Shown: in pieces, positions 17,081-27,385 of the stretch
Layout: every line of letters begins with the position of its first letter
How positions within the stretch are numbered: the stretch's first letter is position 1
Assembly (NCBI GenBank): GCA_000314955.1
Contig: BAEM01000007.1
Location: 296,246 to 360,245 of the forward strand
Reading direction: 5' to 3'
DNA length: 64,000 nucleotides
From: Paraglaciecola chathamensis S18K6
GTDB taxonomy: Bacteria > Pseudomonadota > Gammaproteobacteria > Enterobacterales > Alteromonadaceae
Notes under the pieces: generated by a model
Told to the model about the DNA's origin: nothing
What the model saw: only the letters and a program-made list of their open reading frames with translations
The model's database searches: none
Translations under genes and position numbers: made by a program

Positions 17081-19237
17081 ATGACGCAACATGCCGCACA
17101 ATTCATTGCACTTCATGGGCAAAAAAGCAGTCTAATTTTAGACGTCGGGTACAATACCCCACAGATCATTTATTGGCGCACTAAGCTATCAGAACAATCG
17201 ACTGGTGAGATGATGCGTGCATTGCGCCTGCGTCAAGAAGCGCCGGTGTCACCTATTGTTGAACTTGACCTGTGCATTACGCCAACATCGGGCCAAGGGT
17301 TCACAGGCTTACCTGGGCTTAGTTTGCACGGTGACACAGATCAGTGGGCTGCGAATCCTAAGTTAAAGACAGTGACTCAGAGTAATGAGCACAGCGTCAC
17401 CCTAACCAGTGTTGATGCTGCCCGTGGTGTCGAAGTCGTAGTGACGATTAAGCTAGACGCAGAAACGGATGTTCTGACCTTTGATACGGTGTTAAACAAC
17501 ATCACAGAACAATCAATTACGCTAGACTGGTGCGCAGCGGCTACCGTTCCAACCCCTGCCGACTTCGATCAAATTATTGGCTTCGAAGGCCATTGGGCTG
17601 GAGAGTTTCAGCAACATAGCTTGGATCAATTTTTTGGTTCATACGTGCGCGAAAATCGTCGAGGTAAAACCTCACATGACAGTTACCCCGCGCTATTACT
17701 TCACCCAAAAACCACCAATCAAGCTCAGGGTGAAGCCTACGGATTTCATTTAGGCTGGAGCGGTAATCACAAGATCGTCGCTGAGAAAATGGCTGACGGG
17801 CGCTCTTATGTACAAATGGGCGAGTTGCTTTTCCCTGGTGAAATTGTGCTAGAAAAAGATCAGAGCTACCAAACACCGACCTTGTTCGCTAGCTACACTG
17901 ACCAAGGCTTGTCTGTGCTGTCTCAGCAGTTTCATCAGTACGTACGAACCCACATTATTCGTCAAAGCGTGCACGATAAGCCTCGCCCAGTGCACTACAA
18001 CACCTGGGAAGGCATATACTTCAACCACGACGTTGACACGCTGAAAGACCTAGCCGAAAGAGCTGCTGAAATGGGCGCCGAACGCTTTGTTTTAGACGAC
18101 GGTTGGTTTATTGGCCGCAACGATGACACCGCAGGTTTAGGTGACTGGTATGTCGACAAAGCCTTTTATCCACAGGGCCTAACCCCAGTCATTGATCACG
18201 TAAAAGCCCAAGGCCTAGAGTTTGGTTTGTGGTTTGAGCCTGAAATGGTTAACCCTGACAGCGAGCTTTATCGTCAGCACCCTGAGTGGGTATTAGGTAA
18301 TGAAGTCAGCAAACAGATAGATTGCCGTAATCAATTAGTCCTCGATTTGTCTCGTCCAGAGGTGTTCGACTACCTGTTTGAACGCTTAGACTCGCTACTT
18401 ACAGAGTATGATATTAGCTACGTAAAATGGGACATGAACCGCGATTTAAACCATCAAGGTAACCATAGCGGTAAGCCCGGTGGGCACAATCAAATACATG
18501 CTGTGTATCGTTTACTGGATAAAATTCGTGAAACCCATCCCCAAGTGGAAGTTGAAAGCTGTGCATCTGGCGGCGGTCGTGCTGACTATGGCGTACTGGC
18601 GCGAACTGACCGCGTATGGACTTCAGATTCTAACGATGCACTTGAGCGTCTCAAAATTCAAAACGGTTTCTCGTATTTCTTGCCTTCAGAGCTGATGGGC
18701 TCACATGTTGGCCCAAGAGAGTGTCACATTACCCATCGTACTGTGTCCATGGAAATGCGCGCTTCAGTGACGTTATTTGGTCACATGGGCATGGAGATGG
18801 ATTTACGAGAGCTAACCGACGCCGAAAAAGTTGAGCTCAAAGCCATGACCGACTTATACAAGCAACATCGCGCTCTGGTACACAGTGGTGATCTATTCCG
18901 CTTGGAACTTCCCGCTTATATGAATGGGCTGGGTATTGTTGCTAAAGATAAGTCTCAGGCGTTGTTTTCATATAGCCTAATTGCTTGTAGTTCAGCAACC
19001 TTACCGGACCAATACAAATTTGCAGGCTTAGAGAAAAACAGCCAGTACAAGCTTGATATTATTTGGCCGATAAAGAACACTGACAAATGGCCTAAATCCG
19101 GTTTATTTGGTTTCGCTAATCATCTAGGGGCTGTTGACGGCCACGTATTTAGCGGTGAATTACTGATGCAATTGGGCATGCAAATGCCGCTATTGACTCC
19201 GCAAAGCAGCTTGCTATTTCACCTAACGAAGGTCTAG
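17081..19237 (+). CDS. Alpha-galactosidase, GH36
   Basis: 718 residues, the usual length for bacterial GH36. An N-terminal beta-sandwich (~1-310) precedes the (beta/alpha)8 barrel (~320-640) and a small C-terminal domain. The nucleophile is D451 in VKWDMNR, and the likely acid/base is D516 in WTSDSNDA. Other family blocks are FVLDDGWF, LWFEPEMVN and ESCASGGGR. It has no signal peptide, so it hydrolyses alpha-galactosides such as melibiose or raffinose in the cytoplasm after uptake. The gene is monocistronic with a strong terminator and diverges from the TonB receptor gene. Confidence 0.93.
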   Translation: MTQHAAQFIALHGQKSSLILDVGYNTPQIIYWRTKLSEQSTGEMMRALRLRQEAPVSPIVELDLCITPTSGQGFTGLPGLSLHGDTDQWAANPKLKTVTQSNEHSVTLTSVDAARGVEVVVTIKLDAETDVLTFDTVLNNITEQSITLDWCAAATVPTPADFDQIIGFEGHWAGEFQQHSLDQFFGSYVRENRRGKTSHDSYPALLLHPKTTNQAQGEAYGFHLGWSGNHKIVAEKMADGRSYVQMGELLFPGEIVLEKDQSYQTPTLFASYTDQGLSVLSQQFHQYVRTHIIRQSVHDKPRPVHYNTWEGIYFNHDVDTLKDLAERAAEMGAERFVLDDGWFIGRNDDTAGLGDWYVDKAFYPQGLTPVIDHVKAQGLEFGLWFEPEMVNPDSELYRQHPEWVLGNEVSKQIDCRNQLVLDLSRPEVFDYLFERLDSLLTEYDISYVKWDMNRDLNHQGNHSGKPGGHNQIHAVYRLLDKIRETHPQVEVESCASGGGRADYGVLARTDRVWTSDSNDALERLKIQNGFSYFLPSELMGSHVGPRECHITHRTVSMEMRASVTLFGHMGMEMDLRELTDAEKVELKAMTDLYKQHRALVHSGDLFRLELPAYMNGLGIVAKDKSQALFSYSLIACSSATLPDQYKFAGLEKNSQYKLDIIWPIKNTDKWPKSGLFGFANHLGAVDGHVFSGELLMQLGMQMPLLTPQSSLLFHLTKV

Positions 19238-19251
19238 CCTGCAAACACTTG

Positions 19252-19282
19252 GCCGCGCTTGCTTAGCAAGCGCGGCTTTTTT
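19252..19282 (+). terminator. Rho-independent terminator of GH36 gene
   Basis: Perfect 11-bp stem GCCGCGCTTGC (19252-19262) / GCAAGCGCGGC (19266-19276), 3-nt loop, then TTTTTT. It is 14 bp past the stop. Confidence 0.95.
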
Positions 19283-19418
19283 CTGGCGTTCTTTGCCTAC
19301 TCTTTACTTTACGTATCCTTCTTCTATACCATCCATATACACACCACTTTCCTCCGTGTGTACAAGACGATTTGCCCTCAAACAGTCATATTATAAAAAG
19401 TATAATCAAAGGAACGAC

Positions 19419-20618
19419 ATGAAAACCTTACACAAAACTGCATTATTCATTGCCTGCACACTGGCTTTTTCAAGCTCGGTGAGCGCCGCTTATCAAGCCT
19501 CTGAGGAAGCAACTCAGCTAACTCAAGACACGATACTCATCGATTCACACATTGATGTACCTTATCGCGTAAATGAGAAATGGGTAGACGTCACGAAAGC
19601 CACCGAAGACGGTGATTTTGACTACCCGCGGGCAAAGGCAGGTGGCTTAAATGCACCTTTTATGTCTATTTATGTGCCGGCAAGCTTAGATGATTCAGAT
19701 GAGTCCACGGCCTTGGCCCACAAATTAATTGATTATGTTGAAGCGATTGTAGGACGCGCACCGGATAAGTTTGCGATTGCGAAAAGCGTTGCGGATGTAA
19801 GGGAACAATTTGAACAAGGTTTGATTTCACTACCTATGGGCATGGAAAATGGCTCTCCTGTCCAAGGTAGCGTAGATAATCTAAAAACATTCTACGAACG
19901 GGGCATTCGATACATTACGCTCGCTCATTCGCAAAGCAACCATATCGCTGATTCCTCTTACGATATACGCCGGAAATGGAAAGGTTTAAGTCCGTTCGGT
20001 AAAACGCTTGTCACCGAAATGAACAACATAGGCATCATGGTAGATATTTCTCACGTATCAGATAAAGCATTCTATCAAGCTATCGAAGTGAGTAAGGTGC
20101 CCGTTATAGCCTCGCATTCCTCATTACGTAAGTTCACACCGGGCTTTGAGCGCAACATGGATGATGACATGATCAAAGCGTTAGGTGAAAACGGCGGTGT
20201 GATACAAATTAATTTTGGCTCTACCTTCGTCAGTAAGATTTCGCAAAACTGGCGCAATCAAATGACTGCAAAAAGTAAAGCATTGGTAGAAAAAGAAGGC
20301 AAGGACAGCCCCCTTGTTGTCGCGTTTGATGAACAGTACATTGCGAAAAATCCGTTTCCGTTTGCCAACGTAGATACCGTGCTTGATCATATCGACCATG
20401 TAGTCGAACTGATTGGTATAGATCACGTGGGTATTGGTTCCGATTACGACGGTGTGGGTGACTCCTTGCCAGAAGGCTTAAAGGATGTCTCAACCTACCC
20501 TAATTTAGTGCAAGGTTTGATGGATCGTGATTATTCAGAAGCTGACATTAAAAAAATATTAAGTGGTAACTTTTTACGTGTTTGGCAAGCCGTTGAAGAC
20601 TACGCCGCGAAGCATTAA
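19419..20618 (+). CDS. Membrane (renal) dipeptidase, peptidase M19, secreted
   Basis: 399 residues from the ATG at 19419, which has AAAGGAACG before it; the open frame extends 42 codons further upstream without family similarity. Signal peptide ~1-23 (cleaved near VSAAYQ). The zinc ligands of M19 are visible: H44-x-D46 (IDSHIDVPYR), bridging E143 in MGMENG, and histidines in VDISHVSD and ASHSS. GIGSDYDG supplies the C-terminal aspartate motif. It should cleave dipeptides (often D-residue containing) in the periplasm or at the envelope. It is a single gene. Confidence 0.92.
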   Translation: MKTLHKTALFIACTLAFSSSVSAAYQASEEATQLTQDTILIDSHIDVPYRVNEKWVDVTKATEDGDFDYPRAKAGGLNAPFMSIYVPASLDDSDESTALAHKLIDYVEAIVGRAPDKFAIAKSVADVREQFEQGLISLPMGMENGSPVQGSVDNLKTFYERGIRYITLAHSQSNHIADSSYDIRRKWKGLSPFGKTLVTEMNNIGIMVDISHVSDKAFYQAIEVSKVPVIASHSSLRKFTPGFERNMDDDMIKALGENGGVIQINFGSTFVSKISQNWRNQMTAKSKALVEKEGKDSPLVVAFDEQYIAKNPFPFANVDTVLDHIDHVVELIGIDHVGIGSDYDGVGDSLPEGLKDVSTYPNLVQGLMDRDYSEADIKKILSGNFLRVWQAVEDYAAKH

Positions 20619-20634
20619 CGTTTAGTCAATCACT

Positions 20635-20666
20635 AAAAAAGCCCGTTTACCGTTACGTAAACGGGC
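20635..20666 (-). terminator. Terminator of the alpha/beta hydrolase gene
   Basis: Perfect 10-bp stem GCCCGTTTAC (20641-20650) / GTAAACGGGC (20657-20666) with a 6-nt loop. A run of A at 20635-20640 gives a T tract on the minus strand. It may also stop the converging dipeptidase transcript. Confidence 0.85.
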
Positions 20667-20706
20667 TACCTTATACACTCGTACACTAGATAAGCTATTC
20701 TGGTTA

Positions 20707-22014
20707 CTACTTGGCGTTCTCGCCACGATAAAAACGAATACCTGTAGCCCACCGGTCTGCAAACCCTGGCCATGCTTTCGTTAGCTTACCGTTAGCATCT
20801 TTTACCTGAGTGGCATTGTCACGCTGAGGTAGATAAGCACATTTGCCGTCATCTTTTTTCACGAAGCAATCTAAAAACGCCAAACTCATGTGCTCATTTA
20901 TCCGATTAAGCTGCTCATTGTTCCAGCTCGGTTCGATGTAATGGCCCAAATCAGCGTCGGTTTCGTAAGCCACTTTTGGCGCAGGGTGCGGTGCAATATT
21001 ATGACGCGCATTTTCATAGACCATTAAATATTTATTTTCGCTGCCGGTTTGTTCAAACAGCTTTTTAACGCCTTTTTCATAACCAGACACATCATCTTGC
21101 TCCCCTGCTACATACAAGCTAGGAACCGTGATTTCATTCATCGATTTCGCATTGTGCACTGAAGTTTCGCCGCCCCAAGGAGCATAGGCAATCATGGCTT
21201 TCCAACGAGGATCAACAGACTCTCTGCCAGCGGCACAGCTATTAAACACAGGCATCAATTGTTTGGCTGCGTCTTCAGGAAAACCTAAACGCTGCAAGCC
21301 CTGTTGGTGAAAGTCATAACAGGCACCAATGGTGTTTATTGCGCCAAAGCCACCCATAGAATATCCAATCACGGCGGCATCATTAGTATTGGTAATGTGA
21401 GCAATATCGGAATTATCTTGGCTAAAATAGTCGAGCACGAATTGCTGATCCCGTGCACGATTAATTAGCGTACTCGGAAACCCAGAAAAGCCAGCCTTAA
21501 TGAAATCAACATCTTCGGTTGTTGAGTCAGTATGATCAATGCCAACAACCACATAACCATGGCTGGCTAAGTGTTCACCAAGATAGTACATAATCGTACG
21601 ATAGCCCGTATAACCATGAGATAACACCACAAGCGGATACGCCCCGTCACTTTTCGGTTGGGCATCTCTATGCGCCGTTCCCTTCAGACTAAAAGGCTTG
21701 TGTAGCCTAGTCACATTTTCATAGCTAGCCTGTTGTGTTGTAGCCACTTGAGATTGTGCCGGATACCACACTTCTAATGTTAAAGGGCGGTCAACCTGTG
21801 AGGTGAAATCTTGAGTATTAAGTTGTTTTTCATGCACAACTTCAAGGGTTTTCACACCAACTGTGTACTGCCCTGGCAATGCTAACTCTGGGGTAATGGG
21901 TAGTTGTTTGGTGTATAACTGTTCTGGGGTTGGCGCGGCGGTAGCACTTGCAGTAATACTCATTGCGACGCTGATGAATGCAATGAGTGTTTTACTGTTG
22001 ATGTTCATTTTCAT
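20707..22014 (-). CDS. Secreted alpha/beta hydrolase, PAF-acetylhydrolase-like
   Basis: 435 residues from the ATG at 22014 (MKMNINSK). The upstream extension lacks similarity and would precede the signal peptide (~1-27, ending ATAAPT). The fold elements are PLVVLSHGYTGYR (oxyanion region, ~127-139), the nucleophile elbow GYSMGG with S219, and a late histidine in ENARHNIAPH. This is the pattern of the platelet-activating-factor acetylhydrolase / chlorophyllase-like group. It probably hydrolyses an ester or lipid in the periplasm; the substrate is unknown. It has its own terminator. Confidence 0.85.
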   Translation of the reverse strand: MKMNINSKTLIAFISVAMSITASATAAPTPEQLYTKQLPITPELALPGQYTVGVKTLEVVHEKQLNTQDFTSQVDRPLTLEVWYPAQSQVATTQQASYENVTRLHKPFSLKGTAHRDAQPKSDGAYPLVVLSHGYTGYRTIMYYLGEHLASHGYVVVGIDHTDSTTEDVDFIKAGFSGFPSTLINRARDQQFVLDYFSQDNSDIAHITNTNDAAVIGYSMGGFGAINTIGACYDFHQQGLQRLGFPEDAAKQLMPVFNSCAAGRESVDPRWKAMIAYAPWGGETSVHNAKSMNEITVPSLYVAGEQDDVSGYEKGVKKLFEQTGSENKYLMVYENARHNIAPHPAPKVAYETDADLGHYIEPSWNNEQLNRINEHMSLAFLDCFVKKDDGKCAYLPQRDNATQVKDANGKLTKAWPGFADRWATGIRFYRGENAK

Positions 22015-22112
22015 GGAGTCTCTTGTCCTAATTAACAACATTTGGTTCACATCACCCGAAGTTATATTATTTGTATGATTTAATGCAATCATCAATAAGT
22101 CGACAGCGGGCA

Positions 22113-22766
22113 CTAACGCGGGGGATCGATTTGCCCACCAATACTGTTATTCGTTCGAAACCAACCAGCGATACTGTAGCGATCCCTTTTAGCCGCGCGG
22201 ACTTCATGGGGAAATTGTTCACTCAAGAAAATAACACATTGGTTGAAAACAGGCTCTACTATCAAAAATGGTGATACTTCTTCATCATGAAACATGAGTA
22301 ACTCACCTTGATCAGCTTCGGTCCAATCCGCATTTAAATAGACAACACTACTGAGTAAGCGATTGCTGCTTCCTTTAAAGGCATCCACGTGACGTTTGTA
22401 AAAATCCCCGGGGCCATAATGTGCGTAATGACTTTCGTAATCGAATAGGCCGAGAAATAATCGACGATTAATTTCTATGCGCAAATTTTCCATAAGTTTC
22501 AAAAACAAGCCTTGAGATTCACTTTGACCCGTTATCCATGCGATGCTGTCACTGCGCACATTGGTATTGACTTGCTGCAGTTGCTCTCTCCCTATAGCGG
22601 CTTGTTTGAAATTGAGACGCTGGTCACTGCATGCCTCAAGATATAAGGCATTTATCACTAATTGCGGTAAAAAATCTTGAACGACACAATAACCAGTGAT
22701 CGTGAGTTGTTCACAAATATGCGCGATCACCTGCTCATCTAAGCAGCCTGCATCGTGTGTTTGCAT
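22113..22766 (-). CDS. 2-oxoglutarate/Fe(II)-dependent dioxygenase, prolyl-4-hydroxylase/SM-20-like
   Basis: 217 residues. The iron ligands are H126-x-D128 (YKRHVDAF) and H187 (SEQFPHEV). R196, nine residues later, is placed to bind 2-oxoglutarate. RLLSSVVYLNADW and GELLMF are typical of SM-20 / P4Hc proteins. It is soluble and cytoplasmic. It oxidises an unknown protein or small-molecule substrate. It may be read from the same transcript as the exonuclease gene upstream of it (80-bp gap with a small hairpin). Confidence 0.87.
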   Translation of the reverse strand: MQTHDAGCLDEQVIAHICEQLTITGYCVVQDFLPQLVINALYLEACSDQRLNFKQAAIGREQLQQVNTNVRSDSIAWITGQSESQGLFLKLMENLRIEINRRLFLGLFDYESHYAHYGPGDFYKRHVDAFKGSSNRLLSSVVYLNADWTEADQGELLMFHDEEVSPFLIVEPVFNQCVIFLSEQFPHEVRAAKRDRYSIAGWFRTNNSIGGQIDPPR

Positions 22767-22823
22767 CTAGTATGGAATCCTAATGAAGTGGCGCAGCGGC
22801 CATGGGGTTAAGTACTGAGAGAG

Positions 22824-22840
22824 ATGCCAATCATTGGCAT
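22824..22840. other. Small perfect hairpin upstream of dioxygenase gene
   Basis: ATGCCAA (22824-22830) / TTGGCAT (22834-22840) with a 3-nt loop, in the 80-bp gap between the exonuclease and dioxygenase genes. There is no T tract on either strand, so its role is unclear. Confidence 0.4.
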
Positions 22841-22846
22841 GTAAGT

Positions 22847-23344
22847 TTATAAGTTTCGTGTCGCTAGATAAGTTTGTAAAATAATCGCAGCATCATGACT
22901 TGCACGATGACGTTTCGCTTTGGTTTGAGACAAAATACGCGATTTTGTTTCGTGCCAGTTATCCATCTGTCGTTCATTCAAAATTATGTCTAACTGGCTC
23001 AACTCAAAAGCCATGCGCATACCTGCACTTTCATATAGGCGTGATAACCATGGGCTGTCCACCACCCAGCCGTCGGAATATGCAGTTCTTCCAGATAAGA
23101 GTTGATTGAGTTCAATACACACTTGTTGCACTGGTGCACCTTTTTCAAGCAACATACTGCGACTGATCCCATGCAGACCTTGTGCTTCTTCGCTCCAATG
23201 TTGCCAATCAGTCTGCGGGCGAATAAGACGACAAAAGCGCGTGTCATTGTCCATCGCCACACCTACCTCAATAGGGTAACTGGTTGCTCCAAACCCACTG
23301 GCCTCGATATCGAGGATAATAGGTGAATTCACGCTACTACGCAC
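22847..23344 (-). CDS. DnaQ-like 3'-5' exonuclease (DEDDh)
   Basis: 165 residues. All DEDDh residues are visible: D12 and E14 in ILDIEASG, D96 in VVDSPW, H146 and D151 in HRASHD. It is a single-domain nuclease of the RNase T / DNA polymerase epsilon-subunit superfamily, longer than oligoribonuclease-specific motifs would explain, so the substrate (DNA or RNA ends) is open. The start is a GTG, with GGAG ten bases before it. Confidence 0.88.
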   Translation of the reverse strand: MRSSVNSPIILDIEASGFGATSYPIEVGVAMDNDTRFCRLIRPQTDWQHWSEEAQGLHGISRSMLLEKGAPVQQVCIELNQLLSGRTAYSDGWVVDSPWLSRLYESAGMRMAFELSQLDIILNERQMDNWHETKSRILSQTKAKRHRASHDAAIILQTYLATRNL

Positions 23345-23417
23345 TAAAATTAAACTCCAATTGCTCCAACGATTTTCGTTACGCTATGTCTTTAAATTCA
23401 TTTCTATGAACTCGATA

Positions 23418-24257
23418 TTACTGATCAAACGCTAAACCCACTTGATAAAGCGTATTCTTTTTCAGGCCATATTGCTGGGCGACAACTGCAGCGGCTTTCT
23501 TAGGAGGCAGTTCGGCCATCAATAATTTAAGCAACTTCAATGCCTCTTCTGGAATGTCATTAACATCCATTTTATGCCCAGCAACCATTAACACAAACTC
23601 TCCGCGCTGATGATTCGAATCGGCATGAAGCCAGTCAAGTGCCTCACCTGCGCTGCCCGAGTAAAAGGTTTCAAACGCTTTACTCAACTCTTTAGCTAGC
23701 ACAACGCGGCGTTCACAGCCTAGTACATCAACGATAGCTTGCAAGGTATCTGCAATTCTTCGCGGTGATTCATAAAATACGCTAGTTGCCGTTTCACGTT
23801 CGATAGATTCAAGTGCTTGAGCCTTGGCTTGTTGTTTAGCAGGTAAAAAGCCTTCAAAGCGAAATCTATCTGTCGCCAATCCCGCCCCGCTTAATGCCGT
23901 TATCGCAGCACATGCGCCTGGCAATGGAATAACCTCTAGGTTATTCGCTCGGCACTGATTCACTAAACCGTACCCTGGGTCACTTATCAGCGGGGTTCCA
24001 GCGTCTGAAATTAGCGCGATGTTCATCCCTTGCTGCATCTTTTCAATGAGCTGCGTTGCCCGCTGGCTTTCATTATGGTCATGCAAAGAAATTAAGCGTG
24101 TGGAAATATCAAAATGCTGTAAGAGTTTTTGGCTATGACGCGTATCTTCAGCGGCAATCAAATCCACTTCTTTTAAGGTTCGAATTGCGCGTAAAGTAAT
24201 ATCTTCTAAATTTCCAATCGGCGTTGGAACAATAAACAAACTTCCGAAATCTGCCAC
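23418..24257 (-). CDS. rsmI: 16S rRNA (cytidine-1402 2'-O)-methyltransferase
   Basis: 279 residues of the tetrapyrrole-methylase-fold family. FIVPTPIGNLEDIT at ~8-21, AAEDTRHS, ISDAGTPLISDPG and LPGACAAITAL match RsmI closely. It methylates the ribose of C1402 in the decoding centre. The start is a GTG with AAAGGC upstream. It diverges from lpoA, the standard arrangement in Gammaproteobacteria. Confidence 0.96.
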   Translation of the reverse strand: MADFGSLFIVPTPIGNLEDITLRAIRTLKEVDLIAAEDTRHSQKLLQHFDISTRLISLHDHNESQRATQLIEKMQQGMNIALISDAGTPLISDPGYGLVNQCRANNLEVIPLPGACAAITALSGAGLATDRFRFEGFLPAKQQAKAQALESIERETATSVFYESPRRIADTLQAIVDVLGCERRVVLAKELSKAFETFYSGSAGEALDWLHADSNHQRGEFVLMVAGHKMDVNDIPEEALKLLKLLMAELPPKKAAAVVAQQYGLKKNTLYQVGLAFDQ

Positions 24258-24381
24258 TTTGTATGCCTTTTAACAATGTTGTCGCCATTTTACCTTGTAA
24301 CTTCCCGTTTCCCTACGCCCTGTGCAGGTAGATATTTGTCAGCGTTGGTATAAACTAACGGGCGAATTATCAAGATGTTAG

Positions 24382-26400
24382 ATGAGTGCACTTTTAATGA
24401 AATTAATCAGGTCGGTAGTGGTTGTTAGCCTAGTCGTTTTTATGGCCTCGTGCGCAGATACGCCAAACAAAAAACACACGGTAAAACGCCCAGATACTAA
24501 GGTAGTGCAACCTGACCAAGAGCTTAACAGTCAATATTACCTAAACCAAGCGCAACGTCAGTATGACGCCAGCGGGGACATCACCCAACGTAACAGCTTA
24601 TTATTACAGGCTGCTGCTTCGCTTCAGCACGAAAAAAACTGTAATGCCAGTATCAAGCTACTGAATATTTTAACGCCTGAACTTATCCATCCAGATCATC
24701 AGCCTCAAGCCCAGTTGCTCCTTGCGCAGTGCTATATGCAGCTACCCACCCCTGCAGTAGCACAAGCACAGAAACTAATAACTAGGTTATCTAAAAGCCA
24801 GCAAGACCCAGCTCAAATCAGTGCCTTACAGGCACGTATTGATGAGTATCAGCACGCTTGGCTGGCAGCCAGTGAAAACTTAATAGCAGCAGGTAATCTA
24901 GACCAAGAGCATAGCTTACGCTTGTGGCACGCAATCGGTAACCTAACGAGCAAGCAAGACAAGCAAGCTGTTATCAATGAACCTAGGCTAAAATCATGGA
25001 TCGAACTCAAGGCGATTGTTCAGCAGCAAGGGACACATCCTGAGAAACTTAAAACACAGGTAAATCAGTGGCAAGCCAAGCATGCTTCTCATCCGTTGGC
25101 GAATTTATTGCCTGACACATTACTAAGCGCCATGGCGCAAAAAGCGATTTCACCCAAACGTTTAGCGGTACTACTTCCACTTACTGGACGCTTAGCAAGT
25201 CAAGGAAATGCGATTAAGGATGGCGTCGTCGCTGCTTATTTAGCGCAATTAAATGAACCCGCCGGATTCAGTAACGAGTCCACTCTTACCAATGTAGAGC
25301 TACAGTTTTTCGATTCAGCCTTAAAAACACCTGAAGAGTTAAAAGCGCTCGTAGCTGATTTTGATGTGATTATAGGCCCCTTATTAAAGGAAAAAATTGC
25401 TAAGCTCATTACTTTACTGCCCGAAGATAAGTCTGTTTTAGCGTTAAACCGCATCGACTCAATAGTCAGCAATATGCCTGCTTCACACCTAGTGGATTCT
25501 AATCTAAGCCTAGCGGATTCAGCTGAAAACACGGCAGCGAGCGAGCCATTGCCCCTACAGGTGCAATCACAGCAAGACGCAGACCTCAGCGATGCTATGC
25601 CACAAAACAAGGCGCCTGAGGTGTACTACTTTTCCCTCGCCCCAGAAGATGAAGCGATTCAACTGGCAAAACATATACATACGTTAGGCTTTCGCCACCC
25701 CATCGTGTTGGCTGCGGACACCAGTACCACTCAGCGTATGTCTGACGCGTTTGTTAAGCAATGGCAACACAACGCACAGCAGCAAGACTACGTGGCGCCT
25801 GCGACTGGTACCTTCACCGACAGTAAAAATATGCGTAAGCTCGTATCTGAATTGTTGGATGTCGCGCAAAGTCGCCAAAGAGTGAGGCAGATTGAGTTAC
25901 TTACCACCACCGAAGTGTATGCCGTGGAGCGAAACCGGCGCGATGTGGACGCCATTATTCTATTCGCAAATCCTGAACAAACTGAACTGCTTAATCCTAT
26001 TATTGAGTCAAGTCTGAGCCCTTTTGCTGCCCGTGAAATCTCTGTTTTCGCCTCTTCAAGAAGCTATACCCTTGAGCTAACTAAAAACAGTATACGAGAT
26101 TTACGCAACCTCACGTTTATTGATATGCCGTGGATGATGCCAAATAACCCTTGGCCTGCGCTCGCGAAAGACGTACGAGCACTGTGGCCACAAAGCCAGG
26201 ATAACCTATTACGCTTATTCGCTTTAGGCTATGACGCCTACAATTTAGTGCCTAAATTACGCCACTTAAAACTTTTACCCATTGCATCTGTTCAAGGGCT
26301 AAGTGGTGATTTAAGTATTAGCGCTGACGGCGAAATTCATCGCGTATTACCCTGGGCTAAGGTTGCACAAGATAGGATCACTCCACTTGCCATGGACTAA
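24382..26400 (+). CDS. lpoA: Penicillin-binding protein 1A activator, outer-membrane lipoprotein
   Basis: 672 residues. A signal ends in the lipobox FMASC with lipidated C24. An N-terminal helical (TPR-like) domain covers ~50-240, and a C-terminal periplasmic-binding-like LppC domain ~255-672 ([20 protein letters not shown]). The two-domain layout and the neighbours rsmI, yraN, diaA and dolP identify LpoA, which stimulates PBP1A peptidoglycan synthesis from the outer membrane. A glutamine/serine-rich insertion sits near 370-410. A second ATG five codons in is also possible as start. Confidence 0.94.
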   Translation: MSALLMKLIRSVVVVSLVVFMASCADTPNKKHTVKRPDTKVVQPDQELNSQYYLNQAQRQYDASGDITQRNSLLLQAAASLQHEKNCNASIKLLNILTPELIHPDHQPQAQLLLAQCYMQLPTPAVAQAQKLITRLSKSQQDPAQISALQARIDEYQHAWLAASENLIAAGNLDQEHSLRLWHAIGNLTSKQDKQAVINEPRLKSWIELKAIVQQQGTHPEKLKTQVNQWQAKHASHPLANLLPDTLLSAMAQKAISPKRLAVLLPLTGRLASQGNAIKDGVVAAYLAQLNEPAGFSNESTLTNVELQFFDSALKTPEELKALVADFDVIIGPLLKEKIAKLITLLPEDKSVLALNRIDSIVSNMPASHLVDSNLSLADSAENTAASEPLPLQVQSQQDADLSDAMPQNKAPEVYYFSLAPEDEAIQLAKHIHTLGFRHPIVLAADTSTTQRMSDAFVKQWQHNAQQQDYVAPATGTFTDSKNMRKLVSELLDVAQSRQRVRQIELLTTTEVYAVERNRRDVDAIILFANPEQTELLNPIIESSLSPFAAREISVFASSRSYTLELTKNSIRDLRNLTFIDMPWMMPNNPWPALAKDVRALWPQSQDNLLRLFALGYDAYNLVPKLRHLKLLPIASVQGLSGDLSISADGEIHRVLPWAKVAQDRITPLAMD

Positions 26401-26761
26401 CCCTTTACGCTCATTGAGCAAGGGTGCGCAGGGTGAAGCTCGCGCACTAACCTATTTACAGCAGCAAGGGTTAGCTCTAGTTACACAAAATTACCGATGC
26501 CGAAGCGGCGAAATTGATATTATTATGCGCGATGGTCAAGAACTGGTTTTTGTAGAAGTAAAATTTCGCAGCGGCCAGCAATTTGGCAGTGCAGTAGAAT
26601 TCTTTCATCCACATAAAAGAAGAAAGTTTGAATCAGCGATTCAGCACTACATGCTCGACAATCAGCTTAACCCTTCGTTAATCGCGCATAGAATTGATAT
26701 AGTCGGCATAGATGTATTGAGTAACAATCATGATAAAATCAGTTGGTTAAAGTATGTATAG
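26363..26761 (+). CDS. yraN: UPF0102 / YraN-family endonuclease-like protein
   Basis: Up to 132 residues. The conserved core [23 protein letters not shown] and FVEVKFR has the E...D...ExK pattern of a PD-(D/E)xK nuclease fold. It overlaps the end of lpoA by 38 bp. The exact start is uncertain: the frame has no ATG before the core, and TTG codons at 26363 and further downstream are the candidates. Its function is not established; the gene is a constant neighbour of lpoA and diaA. Confidence 0.88.
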   Translation: MHKIGSLHLPWTNPLRSLSKGAQGEARALTYLQQQGLALVTQNYRCRSGEIDIIMRDGQELVFVEVKFRSGQQFGSAVEFFHPHKRRKFESAIQHYMLDNQLNPSLIAHRIDIVGIDVLSNNHDKISWLKYV

Positions 26762-26787
26762 CCACAATAAAATGCACCGGAGCATGA

Positions 26788-27381
<594 letters not shown>

Positions 27382-27385
27382 TGAC

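Noticed and set aside
17574..17876. 100-codon minus-strand frame inside GH36
   Set aside because: Antisense shadow of a complete GH36 gene.
19293..19418. 42-codon extension upstream of the dipeptidase signal peptide
   Set aside because: The strong Shine-Dalgarno and the signal peptide both point to the ATG at 19419.
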